From NCBI GenBank assembly GCA_029168955.1, contig JAPDOI010000172.1, forward strand, positions 558,001-622,000: a stretch of DNA of 64,000 nt, in the 5' to 3' direction. This document shows, piece by piece, positions 35,061 through 46,899 of the stretch (the stretch's first letter is position 1; each line of letters starts with the position of its first letter). The translations under genes were made by a program, and so were the position numbers. A model generated the notes under the pieces. That model searched no databases. It saw nothing but the letters and a program-made list of their open reading frames with translations, and was not told the origin of the DNA. Source of the DNA: Aplectana chamaeleonis (Eukaryota > Nematoda > Chromadorea > Rhabditida > Cosmocercidae).

Positions 35061-35700
35061 TTAAAGGCAGCATACACGCTCGCAAACATGGTCGAGATAT
35101 CAGCATAAATAGGCCCGCACGGCCTCTGCCATGTCGTCAGCGACGTTTGAAGCGCTGAAAACCATCCAGGATGACAGTATTTGACCATCCCTGTCACGCA
35201 CGCCCGTATTTTCACACCCCTTCGAGTAACAGAATGAAAAGGTAAACTTGAGAAAACGTGTGATAATTGAGAGTGAAAGCGCTATCAAATGGGAGTGCAC
35301 GAGAGAAACAGCTCGATTTGCCTGGATATTACATGTTTGTGCACTGATGTAATCCTCCATTTTCAAAAGCCAGCCGGAGTAGAGCGGCATTCTCGAAAGT
35401 GGATGAGAGTTAATGGGTGTTCAGACAGGTAATGTTCATGTAAATCGAGCTGTTTCTCTCGTGCACTCCCCTTTGATAGTGCTATCACACTAAGTTATCA
35501 CATGTTTTCTCGACTTCAGCTTTTCATTCTGTTACTCAAAGGGGTGTGAAAATACGGGCGTGCGTGACAGGGATGGTCAAATACTGTCATCCTGGATGGT
35601 TTTCAGCGCTTCAAACGCCGTTCACGACATGGTAGGGGCCGCGTAGGCCTATTTATGCTGATAATTCGACCATGTTCGCGAGCGTGTATGCTGCCTTTAA
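35061..35700. mobile_element. TTAA-MITE family C, inserted in mariner
   Basis: The ends are TTAA-AGGCAGCATACACGCTCGC and GCGAGCGTGTATGCTGCCT-TTAA. The element is almost entirely a foldback, with arms of about 270 bp meeting near 35390. It shares only the terminal AGGCAG word with families A, B and D. Both flanks carry TTAA and the interrupted transposase continues on each side, so the insertion point is defined by the sequence itself. Confidence 0.8.
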
Positions 35701-36330
35701 TCTGCATCGTTACACCAATAACAAAGGTCATTTGAAATGATTTCCCAATGAATGAAGCCGCTTCTGTCCCACCACACAAACCACATAGCCTTCTTGCAGT
35801 GCACACTTTTGGTATTCCTTTCCGGGAACATCTGGAGAAACGCAAATCTTCTTACTTTTAACGTTTTTGAAGAGACGCCATGACTCATTCACAGTAACAA
35901 GATTCACTTAAAATAGTGTTTGTTCGTTTCGCTGCAGTAAATCGGTGAAAATTTGAACGAGTTCAGCTTTGTTGGTGCCGGAAAGCTTGTGGGGCACCCA
36001 TCCAGCCAATTTTCATAACTTTCCTAGCTTCTTCAGGCGTCAAACGACCGTTGATTGATTGACATTAAAGCCTTTACCCAGCATTCGCATAGCCAGGCTT
36101 TTGTCCTCTCCCATGGCTGTCAGAGGTGCTCCACCATCAAAATCCGATGGCCAACCTCTTGCTTCTTTAACCTCCAGACTAGTATCACATGATCTAAAGC
36201 AGATGAACCACTTCCGTACTACACTACCAGCAATTGCTACTTCTCCAAAAAGTTTGTTGAGATCGTGAATCCCCTCTCGTAGTGGTAGAACATAATACGG
36301 CGAATATGAATGTGATTTTTGAGACGTACT
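35701..36330 (-). pseudogene. Mariner transposase, upstream half
   Basis: Minus-strand frames contain the mariner N-terminal helix-turn-helix region: VVRKWFICFRS, then CDTSLEVKEARGWPSDFD, matching the (D/E)xSLExxxRxGRPSxxD linker, and MLGKGFNVNQSTV. Further on come LVTVNESWRLFKN, where mariners have a catalytic Asp before Glu-Ser/Lys-Trp (here Asn), and KKAMWFVWWDRSGFIHWEI, matching the strand containing the WWD box. Frameshifts and stops lie between the pieces. The coding sequence stops at 35700, where the MITE begins. This is a dead copy. Confidence 0.75.
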
Positions 36331-36579
36331 TTTTGAACTAAATATTGAGGATTTTTTCGGTACAAATATTGAGGAAGAAACTCCAATTTTTACTAAAGAA
36401 AAACGCGTTAATAACAACGTTCCATAATTATGCATCAACCCAGTATATTGGGCGTGACATCTGGGAAAGGGGGTGCGAGATAACCTGTTGAAAAAAATAG
36501 TACTGGTACTATCATAAGAGCGCAATGCAACAAAAATTGTAATAATTACTAGATTGCTAGATAAATAACAAGAGTACAA

Positions 36580-37785
36580 ATTAAAATCGCGGAATTATGG
36601 GCTAGAAATATTAAAATACCATATCTAAGGAGTTAACACACGTGACCGGAGGGACACGCTTTTCAAAACTCGATTTCTCCGGCACAAGGACGAGTTTCCA
36701 AACTCTCTCACGTTAAATGTATTCACTAATCCTAGGCTTGACTACGGAAGTCGTGGTCCGTCGGCAGCTCCACTATGGTACAATGTTCTAATTTTGGTGA
36801 AAATAGCTGGTGCCCAATAGAAAAGAATCGCCGCAAAAACAGTTGCTCGAAGGCATTATGAGTTCTTTTGTTTTACTGCGGTTTCTTTGCATTCTCAGCA
36901 GTAAGCCTTAGTTGCAAACACATTCTGTTCACCTGGAAACGTGCCACTACCATGAATACATCTACCATGCCCCCGAAACATCGATTTTTTTTTAGTTCAA
37001 ACTTTTTTACTCATCATAACTGAACCTAAACGACACAGAGTTTGAAAATAGATAGCAGGTCTTTAAACCGCATTCAAAGACACTCTATTGAGTGATTATC
37101 ACCTTAGGAGTGGTTGCCATACAATATATCCACTTGATCCTGCCGTGACTTCAGGCAGTTTTTCTCATGATAGAGGGAGTTCTATGAGCGGAAATTCTGG
37201 TGTAATGTTAACTTCATCGATAGCTACACAATGAACCTGAAAAACTGAAATCGATTTCCGCAACTCCAGCTCGCGTGTCCCACCGGTGGGACACGGTATA
37301 TGGTAACGCAATATTGTACGCGGTCCGAACGGGCAGTCACCCAAAATTAGGCGTGGTCGTGAACAGGTTAACCACACGAGTCAGGATATAAGAGTGAAGA
37401 TGCAAGGCATGATTATTAAATTGTTCTTGTAACCTAGTATTGTGATAAATGCCTTGGTACTAAAAAAAGAAGTTCCCAAAATGCTGCAAATGTTTCGAAA
37501 GTCAATTCTGTTTAGGTGAGTAAACGATTTTTTTCATCTCCACCACCTCTGAACTTGTACCTTTTTCCGGCCACACGCGATTCCTGTGGGGCCTCTCCGC
37601 ATCAACCATCGAGCAAAAAAATTTCTGTGTACTAGCCCGGACGTGTAGTCCCTTGTCTAAGCCTAATAACAGCTCTCACTGCCAAATCAATTACACCGAC
37701 TTTTTTCGTCGAAGTGGTGTAGTGCAACTACAACATACTCAGACAGTAGGTGCGGGCTGACCGCTGGTACTCATGCCTCTCCGGG
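36580..37785. other. No supported gene
   Basis: Unassigned. A GTCCCACCGGTGGGACAC palindrome occurs near 37275. Nothing else is recognisable. Confidence 0.35.
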
Positions 37786-38595
37786 CGGTACGCCGGCAAG
37801 TTGCGGGCGGATAGCTGCTCATCGTGACCTCGGCGGGCCGATCGCTGCCTCTTGTCGTCTCAGCGGGCGGATCGCTGCGTTTTGGCGGGCGGATAGCGGC
37901 ACCTGGGAAAGTTGATCAAGCTAGCGGGCGGATCGCCGGCAAGCTCTGAAGCGACGATCCGTCCGCAACCTGCCAGCGATCCGCACTCAAGCGCTTTGAT
38001 AGCCAGCGATACGCTCGCTGAGCTCTGAGATGCAGAGATCCGTCTGCAACCAGCCAGCGATCCGCCCGCCAGGGCTTTGATAGCCAGCGAACCGCCCGCC
38101 ACTGCTTTGATGGCCAGCGATCCGCCCGCTCAAATTTTACATGGTGAAACTTGTCAATCATTGACGAGTTTCTTTCAGTCATCAGCATCATGCTCAGAGT
38201 AAACGAACCGAAGGGTATAAAAGGCACTCCATCGCACTAAATGCTCACTCGGCATTTCGAGGCCGATCCTGGAAGGTGACTTCAAGTCACTTTTGAAGGA
38301 CCACTCAGAAGCCGAAGAATAATTCTTGGCAGCTGAGGGGATGGTCCCCACGGCTAGGGGGGGGGGTGGTACCACACACGGAGACCGCGGTGGGAACCAC
38401 AGAAAACCAACATGTGGCATCGACGGCGGCTCGCTGCCTAATGGCGGGCGGATCGATGGCTACTGCCGGGCGGATCGCTGGCAACTGCCGGGTGGATAGC
38501 TGGCTACTGGCGGGAGGATCGCTGGATACTGGCGAACGGATTAAGGGGGGATGTCGTTCCGCCCGCCAAAAACCAGCGATCCGCCCGCACCTACT
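37785..38595. repeat. Iterated GCGGGCGGATCGCTG repeats in both orientations
   Basis: GCGGGCGGATCGCTG-type words fill 37785-37935 in one orientation. Their complement CCAGCGATCCGCCCGCC fills 37960-38130, and the forward orientation returns at 38430-38540, followed by the complement at 38560-38590. Interspersed are AGCTCTGA and TTTGATAGCCAGCGA. The frames that cross the cluster are repeat artefacts. Confidence 0.7.
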
Positions 38596-38619
38596 TTCTG
38601 AGTACTTCATTTTTCGAAA

Positions 38620-40880
38620 ATAATTTTCTTCCCTTCCATCAATTAAATCTCTTCCATTTTCCCTTTCATGCATTCGAACCACTTGTTGATTTAAGTTTGG
38701 CTACGTAGTTTCCTCATCTGGTTGAAAATGTTCACCAAGTTTCTCCACTGCTTTTTGTCCCTCACTCTTACACCTGGAAATTCCAAATCCCTGCACTGGT
38801 TGCACTCTCAAAATGTCATTATTTGCAAACAACATATATTATAAGAAAATTTTTTTTACGAAAATACATATTCATGAACATCTATCAGCTAATTATTAAA
38901 ACAGTTCACAATTTCACAAACATGCCGTGAATTTTTATTTTCACCTTCTCGTTCAAGTGATTAACTCTTGAAAGATTTATAAATTTTCATAATTTCAACC
39001 TCCACAAATTCATTAAAGTTTTTGTTACATTGCATTCCTATGATAATAATGGTACTATTTCTTGTCCTGGCGACGACCAGGTGGGGGGGAGGGGGAGGGA
39101 AAGCCGGCCAAATTGACAATGCCAATGTTCCGATTTTACACCTCTCAGGCCTCCCTTCCCCAGATCACCACAGCTTAGACCCCTCCACTTTGAGGCCTCA
39201 CCCTCGAGGCCGTACCCTGGTCGCGCTTCTGTTTTAACGCTCATCTTGCTCGGCAGGGAGGGGGGACAAGGAAATTTCTGTATCCCTTATTCTACCTTCC
39301 CCCTTCGGTTAATATAAGCCTGTTCTGTAGAGGGCGATTTGAAGGGAGGGCGACAGGTCGTCTCCTTGGAGGGAAGAGTTCATTGTACTCATCTCGACAG
39401 GGTGATAACGACAGAATGGGATTTCTTTTCGGGAATTTTTCCACCAACCCGTTAATTCGAGTACGGATGCCGAATCCTTGCCATACCCTGAGGCCATTTG
39501 AGGGAACCAGCAGAATGCATTCTCCATCGCCTGCAGAGTTGAGGGAACTCCGAAATCTCAGCAACTGCTACCCCTCAACTAGAAACGGGTGCAATACATA
39601 GAACAAGTGCTCTGTCAACGCTTATGAACTGCATAGCCATAAAACCTACATAATTCGAGAGTCCGCGCATCAAGTCAAAAAAAGATTTACCACACACCAC
39701 TCCATCCTTCGTAAACAAATCTGTTCCAGTGTTGATCGACTTTGATGACTACAATACGGCCAATACGGCGAACTTGCGAGTTTTTTTTCTGTCGGCAAGT
39801 GCATGGAAATAAAAAATTGATAGCACCGGAGAATTGGAGCGACATTTCGATCCAGTTTCCGAGGGCGGTATTTAAATAATGAAACTCGGCCAAGCGCGTT
39901 CCACCTGGCTGCATATTAACGAAGATCAATATTACCACCAAAGTGTCAGTTACTCCCTGAAGGTGATTTTTTTTGCATTTTGAAAATCATAGAGAAAATA
40001 TCTCGAAAAAATGATCTCAAGAACTTTAGAAGTTCTATCAGGTATTAAACAAGTCTACGATAAGTTCGGGAGAGGATCTTTCCTCAATCAACAGTTTTTT
40101 CAGTACCCTTCCCATGTCGTTTACCAGTTTGCGCAGATCAGATGGTTTACCCCAGCTTCAAAAAATGTGAAATCAGTGGAACCTCTTAGAAAACCTAAAA
40201 TAACTTTTTCGATTTAATTTACTTTCGAGACTTTTTAAACATACATGTACCATAAGCCCCTTATCGAGGCATATTATGAAAGTGAAATTTTAGCGACGTC
40301 TAGCTTCTCACTCTATTAAGAGTGTAAAAAACTCACGATGCCCGCTTGTATTTGAGTTAGTTACAAGCTCATCATTGTAGGTGGCTCACAAGGTTTTTAA
40401 TTCTTCTTGTTAGGTCGAAATTCTTCCAGGTGGGTTACTTGGAGGGGCGAGATACGAATTTTCTGCAGTAGCCTACCGATGTTGTCCAAAAAAACCAGTC
40501 AAAAAAGCAATCGTAATCAACACTAGAAATAACCAATCTTGACAAATTCAGGGCGAATACGATAAATGACAATTTTCTGTACACTGCCCACGTTTTTGAG
40601 CTCGAAGCGATTCAAGATCTATTTAGGGAGAAGGGAACTCTAGAGATTTCACTAGCGGTAGCATAGGCATCCTCGCGCTTCATTTTTCTCAATTCGGAGT
40701 AATGGTCTCCCTCGTTAGGCATAGCTCTGTTTCTTTGGAGGGGCGGCTATTGCAAACCAGTCCAGACAGAGCTTCAAAAAAGCTCTCATAAGAAACGCAA
40801 GCCACCTTGACTTCTCAGTCTTTTTCATTCTGCTTTTCTGTTAATCTGCAAGCTAATAATTGCGATGGAAGCTATTAGGC
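38620..40880. other. No supported gene
   Basis: Low-complexity AT-rich sequence at 38820-39030, G-rich runs near 39080-39110 and 39258, and otherwise unassigned sequence. Confidence 0.4.
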
Positions 40881-40894
40881 CCTGTTTTATTTCA

Positions 40895-41042
40895 AGTGAA
40901 CTCCTGTTTTCGATTATCACAGCGCGCAGCGGTGGTCATTTCGTCAGAATCTCCTTATCGCTAATTATGTTTCACCGAGGCCCACCGCTCCGCTGCTGGT
41001 GATAATCGAATTCGACAGGCCTTTAGGGATTTACCAGAGCTT
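40895..41042. mobile_element. Foldback MITE (pair with 21735-21885)
   Basis: TTCGATTATCACAGCGCGCAGCGGTGG pairs with CCACCGCTCCGCTGCTGGTGATAATCGAA. The central CTCCTTATCGCTAATTATG matches CTCCTTATCACTAGTCATA of the first copy. Confidence 0.6.
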
Positions 41043-41044
41043 AC

Positions 41045-42470
41045 TATGAAAGATCTCTTGTGATTTTCCAGCTTCCTTCCCTAAAGTCTCGGAAATTCGC
41101 ATTTCCGACGTTTTCCAACCCTTTCGATTTTCGCTTTCGAATTTCCGGAACAAACTTTTTGCCATCTTCTGTTTCAATATCGTTGTTGACTGGACGATTG
41201 CGGTGCCATTGCCAACGAGCATGCCTCGTTACTTTCCCTCGCACTTGCTGCGCTATCCATGTAAGCCATTGCGTGTCGAACGCTGCGATTTCCCGGTGAG
41301 GTAGCGGACAATCGCGTCCGGACCAACTCCGCATACAACTGCATGACGCGCACAGAACTGTGTGATTGGGACGCATGTTCGCAAGTTCAATTGTGGGTCG
41401 TTTAGATTCCGTGACTTCTCGCAAGAGTTGATACCCCGCTAGGCTCGTATTGGGTGCCAATCAAAATCTCTTGAGGTAAGTCTTCGATTTACTTGCATTC
41501 GCGCATGATTTTTTTTGTCATGCTGGCAAAATCCGTCATTACTGGCCGGAGCAGTCGTTGAAATAGCGTTTGCTTTCTTTTTGAATGAATGTTTGCTTCT
41601 TCCGAGCATCGGCATAAGATTTTTTTCCACCAAATGTGTAGCTCATACTCGGTTTTAGCACACGAAGCCTATTAATTTTTTTCAGGAGCCGGAGAGTGAC
41701 TTCTGGTCACACCCACTACGATTCCACCTTACATGCAAAAAGTTTCATTTTGTGTCTTCCATTCAACTGTTCATCTTAACAAGGCCTTCACCAGTAGCGA
41801 CAAATTCAAGCGTCAACACTGGCTTTCCAAACTGCTCTTTACAGGAATTTCCTTTGCCACACGGGTCTTGGCCAATATGTACTCCAGCAAAGTTTCGATT
41901 CGTTTATTCACCTCAAACTTGGGTGATTAAACCAACGTAATAATCTGCGAAATCAATTACACATAACAACGACATACCAACCATAACTACAAACATGGAG
42001 GAAACACAATCATATAAACTGCATCGTGAACTCAGAAAAAAAAACTCTTTTTGACCAATAGAATTATAACAGAAATATTTTTCCCTGAATTTTCCGTGCG
42101 CAAAATTAATCTGGAATATCAAATTTCCCCTAAAGATTATCAAGCGAATAAGAGATCGACACTGAAAACGAAACCAGCGAAGAAGAGCACTGAGAATTCC
42201 GTGGTTTTACACGGCCATCAACCATCATCATGATAACCACTCTGAAGAAGACAAAGACGTCCTCGCCGTCGGCTTAGAATACCCCTTGCTCACCATCTCG
42301 CGAATGTTTCTCAGCGCTGGTAAGATTACTGAAGCAGATAGCATGGGAAATGCCTTGAAAATATCAACAGTCACATTCCTATACTAAAGTTGCATACTGG
42401 AAAAGAAGAATAAAATCAACTCTAAATTATGTTAAAAATAAGAGTAATATTTATTCACGAAAAACGAGTT
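41045..42470. other. Unassigned, with a SINE-like tail at about 41918-41938
   Basis: The frame 41044-41460 on the minus strand is 138 codons and unrecognised. ACTTGGGTGATTAAACCAACG at 41918 belongs to the SINE-like tail family. Nothing else can be supported. Confidence 0.35.
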
Positions 42471-42475
42471 GTTAT

Positions 42476-42990
42476 GAGATTTTCCCCAGTTTACGTCATT
42501 TGTGCGGCCTCAACTACGTGCTCACCTCAAGCGGTTGGCACGTCGAGCAAAGACGATTCCAGCGTGTACAGAAACCTGTTATACGTTTTGACCTAGGTTG
42601 GTACACGTGGACTTAAAAAGGAATCACAGGTTTAGCAGGCTTAGACCGGAACGATGAGACTTTCCCCAGTTTACGTCATTTGTGCGGCCTCAACTACGCG
42701 CCCACCTCAAGCGGTTGGCACGTCGAGCGAAGCCGATTCCAGAGTGTACAGAAGCCTTTTATACGTTTTGACCTAGGTTGGTACACGTGGACTTAACAAG
42801 GAAGAACATGTTTAGCAGCTCATTTATCAACATGCATGAGGCTCCTTCGACAGACGAGGTACTATCAACTGATCCCTTAAACATGTTGATACAAGGGCAT
42901 CTAGACCTGTGCTTTCAGGTGAAGTCCACGTGTACTTACAGGTCGAAAGGTGTAGAAGGCTTCCGTACAAGCGGAAATTGGCTGTCACGT
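42476..42990. repeat. About 180-bp tandem duplication plus an inverted partial copy
   Basis: TTTTCCCCAGTTTACGTCATTTGTG starts units at about 42480 and 42660, and both run to GGTTGGTACACGTGGACTTAA. An inverted piece (AAGTCCACGTGTACTTACAGGTCGAAA...TGTCAACCGCTTGA) follows at 42920-42995. The two direct units differ by only a few bases, so the duplication is recent. Confidence 0.65.
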
Positions 42991-43149
42991 GTCAACCGCT
43001 TGAAATGGCAACGTTTTCGAAGTCGAGAAATAGTAGAAAAAGGGGGTCAACACCCCGAATGGTTGACAAAACAATATTCACAGATACCAGGTTATTGCTC
43101 TGCGGAAAACGCTCTGAGGAGCCTTCTCTGCCTTGCGGAGTTCAGCACC

Positions 43150-43215
43150 CCAAACTTGGGTAATTGAACCGACAGCAACGCCTATCCTAAGGCTGACGCC
43201 GAAAATGCGTCGCAT
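43150..43215 (-). repeat. SINE-like tail
   Basis: ACTTGGGTAATTGAACCGACAGCAACGCC followed by CTGACGCCGAAAATGCGTCGC aligns with 62031-62095 (GATCGAACCAACACCAACGCC, CTGACCCCGCGAGTGCGTCG). The alignable length is about 65 bp. The minus strand contains a GGTTCAATTAC B-box-like word. Confidence 0.4.
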
Positions 43216-43371
43216 ACTCTTCTAGAAATGCTTTATTGGCCGCATTCAATTACATGCGAATTATCTTGGCAACGTAAGTTGCGTGCAACATATTGGAGGC
43301 GCATTACCCTCGAAATGTTACATGTAACTAAACTGGCCTGATATAAGTCGCAAGCAACTTGCACAATGCCT

Positions 43372-43648
43372 AAAGTGTGCTCGAATGAGAATGGCGACCC
43401 ACGCGGTCGGCGTGCTTGGCAGGCGGCCGTCGCATGTGTCGATCTCGGACGAGTGTTGGATTTCAACGACGGCCATCCCCTCTCCCAATGATTGATCGGC
43501 GCAGTGCTTGCTACCAGCTGGTGCCGGCCTCGTTCGTTGTCGATGGCGGTGGGGACTTTTCGCATGCTCGTCCGAGAGCGGCGAACGCGACGGCCGCCTG
43601 CCAAGCACGCCTGCCGCGTGGGCAGCCATTCTCATTCGGACGCACCTT
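43372..43648. mobile_element. Long-TIR foldback, family R (copy 3)
   Basis: The left arm AAAGTGTGCTCGAATGAGA...GGCGGCCGTCGCATGTG and the right arm GCGACGGCCGCC...CATTCTCATTCGGACGCACCTT give arms of about 100 bp, the same as at 27401-27684. A half copy missing its partner lies at about 46064-46150. Confidence 0.75.
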
Positions 43649-43794
43649 ATATATGTTACAAGTAACTTCTTTTTGTTTTCTGAGCAGGCCAGCTGGCGAT
43701 GCCCTTCTTCGCGTCGTCTGCGCTCATCATACTGACTCGGACACCCCGCGTGCCGTGTTGTCAATGCGCCGACGACTCAGAAGTTTTTCAACAA

Positions 43795-44160
43795 CTTAAC
43801 ATCCACTAATTCAACAACTTAACGATTGCCTCGTTAAGTTGTCGATAAGGTGTCGGAACGTTGTAGAGAGGTGTCCATCAACTTGTCCCAAGGTAGGCCT
43901 CAACTTGACCTAGAGTAGGTCTCTAGTTGTTCAAAGCCGGTTTCAGCAACTTGTTGCCTCCTTATCCGTAAGTGAAAAACTTCCTTTCAACTACTTGTCG
44001 GTCATCTACTATCAAGTTAAACAGCTCTTTCTGACTGCTTGTTTCGCTCTAATCAACAACTTAAAGACCTTCTTTCAACAAGTGTTCACCCCCTTTTTAA
44101 CTAGTTAAATACTTACATCCAACTACTTTTCTCCCACTTATCAACAAGAATACACTATAC
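43795..44160. repeat. Degenerate TCAACTTG/CAACTTAA cluster with a hairpin
   Basis: ATTCAACAACTTAACGA at 43808 pairs with TCGTTAAGTTGTCGAT at 43832. The following 300 bp iterate CAACTTG(T/A) and CAACTACTT words in a degenerate way. No gene was seen. Confidence 0.5.
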
Positions 44161-44303
44161 TAGACATTGAATAGGTTCGAATCATCCAATAAATGAATTT
44201 TCCTCATTCTGCCCAGGCCTGACTTATGGGAAGTTTTCCCCTTACTCGGGAGGAAAATTCATTTATCGAATGATTCAATCCTATTCGATGCTCAAGTATA
44301 GAA
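44153..44303. mobile_element. Foldback MITE
   Basis: TATACTAGACATTGAATAGG pairs with CCTATTCGATGCTCAAGTATA, and ATCATCCAATAAATGAATTTTCCTC pairs with GAGGAAAATTCATTTATCGAATGAT. Total length is about 150 bp. Confidence 0.7.
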
Positions 44304-44304
44304 C

Positions 44305-46060
44305 ACACCACTCGCGAGAGAATTGAAAATCACAAGAAAATATTTTATCAATATTATATGGATCTCAAATACTCCAGGTCATAGAACATCGAAAAAACAT
44401 TCACTTCATGTGTAAAGCAATATAGAATATGACACAGTGAAGAAAAGAGTGAGGGAACATAATTAAGAAGTGCACTGGTCATTCACGTAACTTCATTTTT
44501 GAGAGTATCATTGATTAAGCGTAAGCGTCATCCCGCTTCATCGTTTTATTGCGTCATCGTCACACGTTCTCCATAACATCCGTGTCCAAACATATCCTGC
44601 CTGAATGTAATGCGTTAGTGTAATTCTCAACACCCAAGGCGACTAACTTTACTTCCTTTTGACCATTCATTTAAAGATTCATAAACCCCATCTATTCATA
44701 TTTTACGCCCTATTTTTATTTTCATTGTTATAGTTAGATAGAAGGTTTAAAGAGTTTTTGAACGCTTCTAGGTGTTTTCGAGAGTGCAGAAAACCATGGT
44801 AAGATGTCCTATATTGCCCTTGTTCTTTGTGAAAAAAGTGAAGCTTTTGCTTTCAGAACAGAGTTGGCTTGTCGATCTGTAAATAGACGGCATAACTTCT
44901 GAAAATGTGCGAATCTTTTCAGCCAATCTGTCGTTCATTTTGAAAGAGGTCAGCATGGGCAGAAACGAAATTTTTCTAAGTACACCACATAAGAAAAAGA
45001 TTCGCAGACGAGGACCGTACTGGGCGGCAGGGATAGGCTCACGGTGTGATGGTCACAGAGGGCCCGCAGCTTCAACAGCTGGAAAGGAAAGGGGGCCGCA
45101 GCCCCCGCGGGCAACCATAAAAAATATTTGAAACTCAGCGGTACAAAATATTTGAAAAACTAAGTAGAAAAATAATAATATTTAAAAAGACATTGAAAAT
45201 TAGCTCGCAATATCAAAACTAATCGCAGTTTTTTTCGGAAACCATCAAAATTCGAATGTTTTTTTTTTGATTGATCTGAGGATCACACTCACAACCCATC
45301 TTGGGAATCGCACAAATTCCCAAGTGGAGGAAGGGGGCTGCGAAAATTTTCAGGCCGTAGGGACGGGGCCGCACCTATCACGAACCGATCACAGCGCCAT
45401 GTTTTACCCTGCTGGTAGGTTGACCGAAGGTTCAGAATTTGACATTCTGATGATAGGGGAACCTTTTTGACTTCGATTAAAAATAGCCGGCAAGGACTCG
45501 CCGATAAGTGCAAACGTGTCAAATTGAACTAGTTTAGAAAGAAAACTATTGAAGAGACATCTGAAATAATAAAATTCAGGATCACATACCTTCTTAGACT
45601 CTGTAGTCGGTCATTGTTGACGGGAATCGAGATTAATCGCTAGAACCTCATCTTGTTTTGTAGCATCCAAATAGGCCATTCATGGTCGAGAGACTTCGCC
45701 TTTGCTGCATTCAATGTGACTATCGCTAACGGATCGCGCTGCCCACTATGTAGCTTTCTCTGTAACATTGTAAACATAACAAAGACGGATAACCAGATAA
45801 CGTGTTAATGTTTAAGAAGAATTATTTTCTATGGTTTAGGAATCTGTGCAAAACACGGCGCACTTTATAAAGCTTTAGGCGCTTTGAGATTGCAAAAGTG
45901 ACTGGACCACTGGTGAACGAAGACTGGACGTAAGGGGGGAACTCATAAAGCCCAAAAAAACGTGTTTCAATTCTTGAGTATAACGTTGGGAGCGATGATA
46001 AGTCAAAGGGGGGGGGGTGGTGTGAAATAAGTCGTATCGCTACCATTTTCATTAACAGCT
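44305..46060. other. No supported gene
   Basis: AT-rich unassigned sequence. A poly-G run lies near 46009. Short open frames have no recognised motif. Confidence 0.35.
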
Positions 46061-46063
46061 CAC

Positions 46064-46150
46064 ATGTAAGGTTTGTCCGAATATGACTGTCCGCCCACGC
46101 GGTCGACGTGTCGAGTGGATGTCGCGGAGGCATTTTTCGGACGAGTCTCC
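46064..46150. mobile_element. Family R half element
   Basis: AAGGTTTGTCCGAATATGACTG followed by GCCCACGCGGTCGACGTGT is one arm of family R. No complementary arm follows, so this is a solo or truncated end. Confidence 0.45.
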
Positions 46151-46899
46151 CAAGGCTACAGGCAGCTGATTGGGATACTATTAACCGCGTACTTGAGATG
46201 TCCCTGCTAATCGATTTACAATTCATAAAAGTGCATTTACGAAGGCAGGTCTACATCCACGATGATCTCGAGGCCGGAGTCGGATCCGGACGAATTTCAA
46301 ACAATTCGTTTGAATTTTTGCGTGTGTGTGCAGACTGGCTGGACGTGTTAAGGGCATGAGTTGCAGGCAAGGGTGTCAAATTGTCACAATTTTCATGAAA
46401 CTGCTGAAATTCATACGTTTTGCTCGGGTTTTTCATGTATGTGTGAAACGATTGCGCGTGCTAAACGACGAAGATTGGGGTGAGCAGGGTCCAGGGGTTG
46501 TGACCGAACGCAATGAGGAAAATAAGTGGGTCGTGAAAAATTTGAACCAAAATATATAAATTTGGATTTGAATCTGAAATTTGTAAGTAAAATTGAAAAA
46601 ACATTAAAAAAGAAGCACAAATAGATTAAGAACGAGAAAAACGTGCGTAAGCCAGATACCGACCTCAGCCTCAACTTTTTTTATCTCCTCGTGATCAGCT
46701 GAATTTCACACATCAACGGCTCCTTTCAGAATAGCAGGAACCTGCAAGTGGCAAAGGATAAAAGAAGTACAATACACTGAAATAACTGTATCCCACCTTT
46801 TTTTTCTGAAACATGCATTGACGGCAGGAGGAGCCGGCTCTGACACGATTGGCTCTTAAGGAGTGGTCTCCACCTCAAACAACAGGAGCTTTCAATTCT

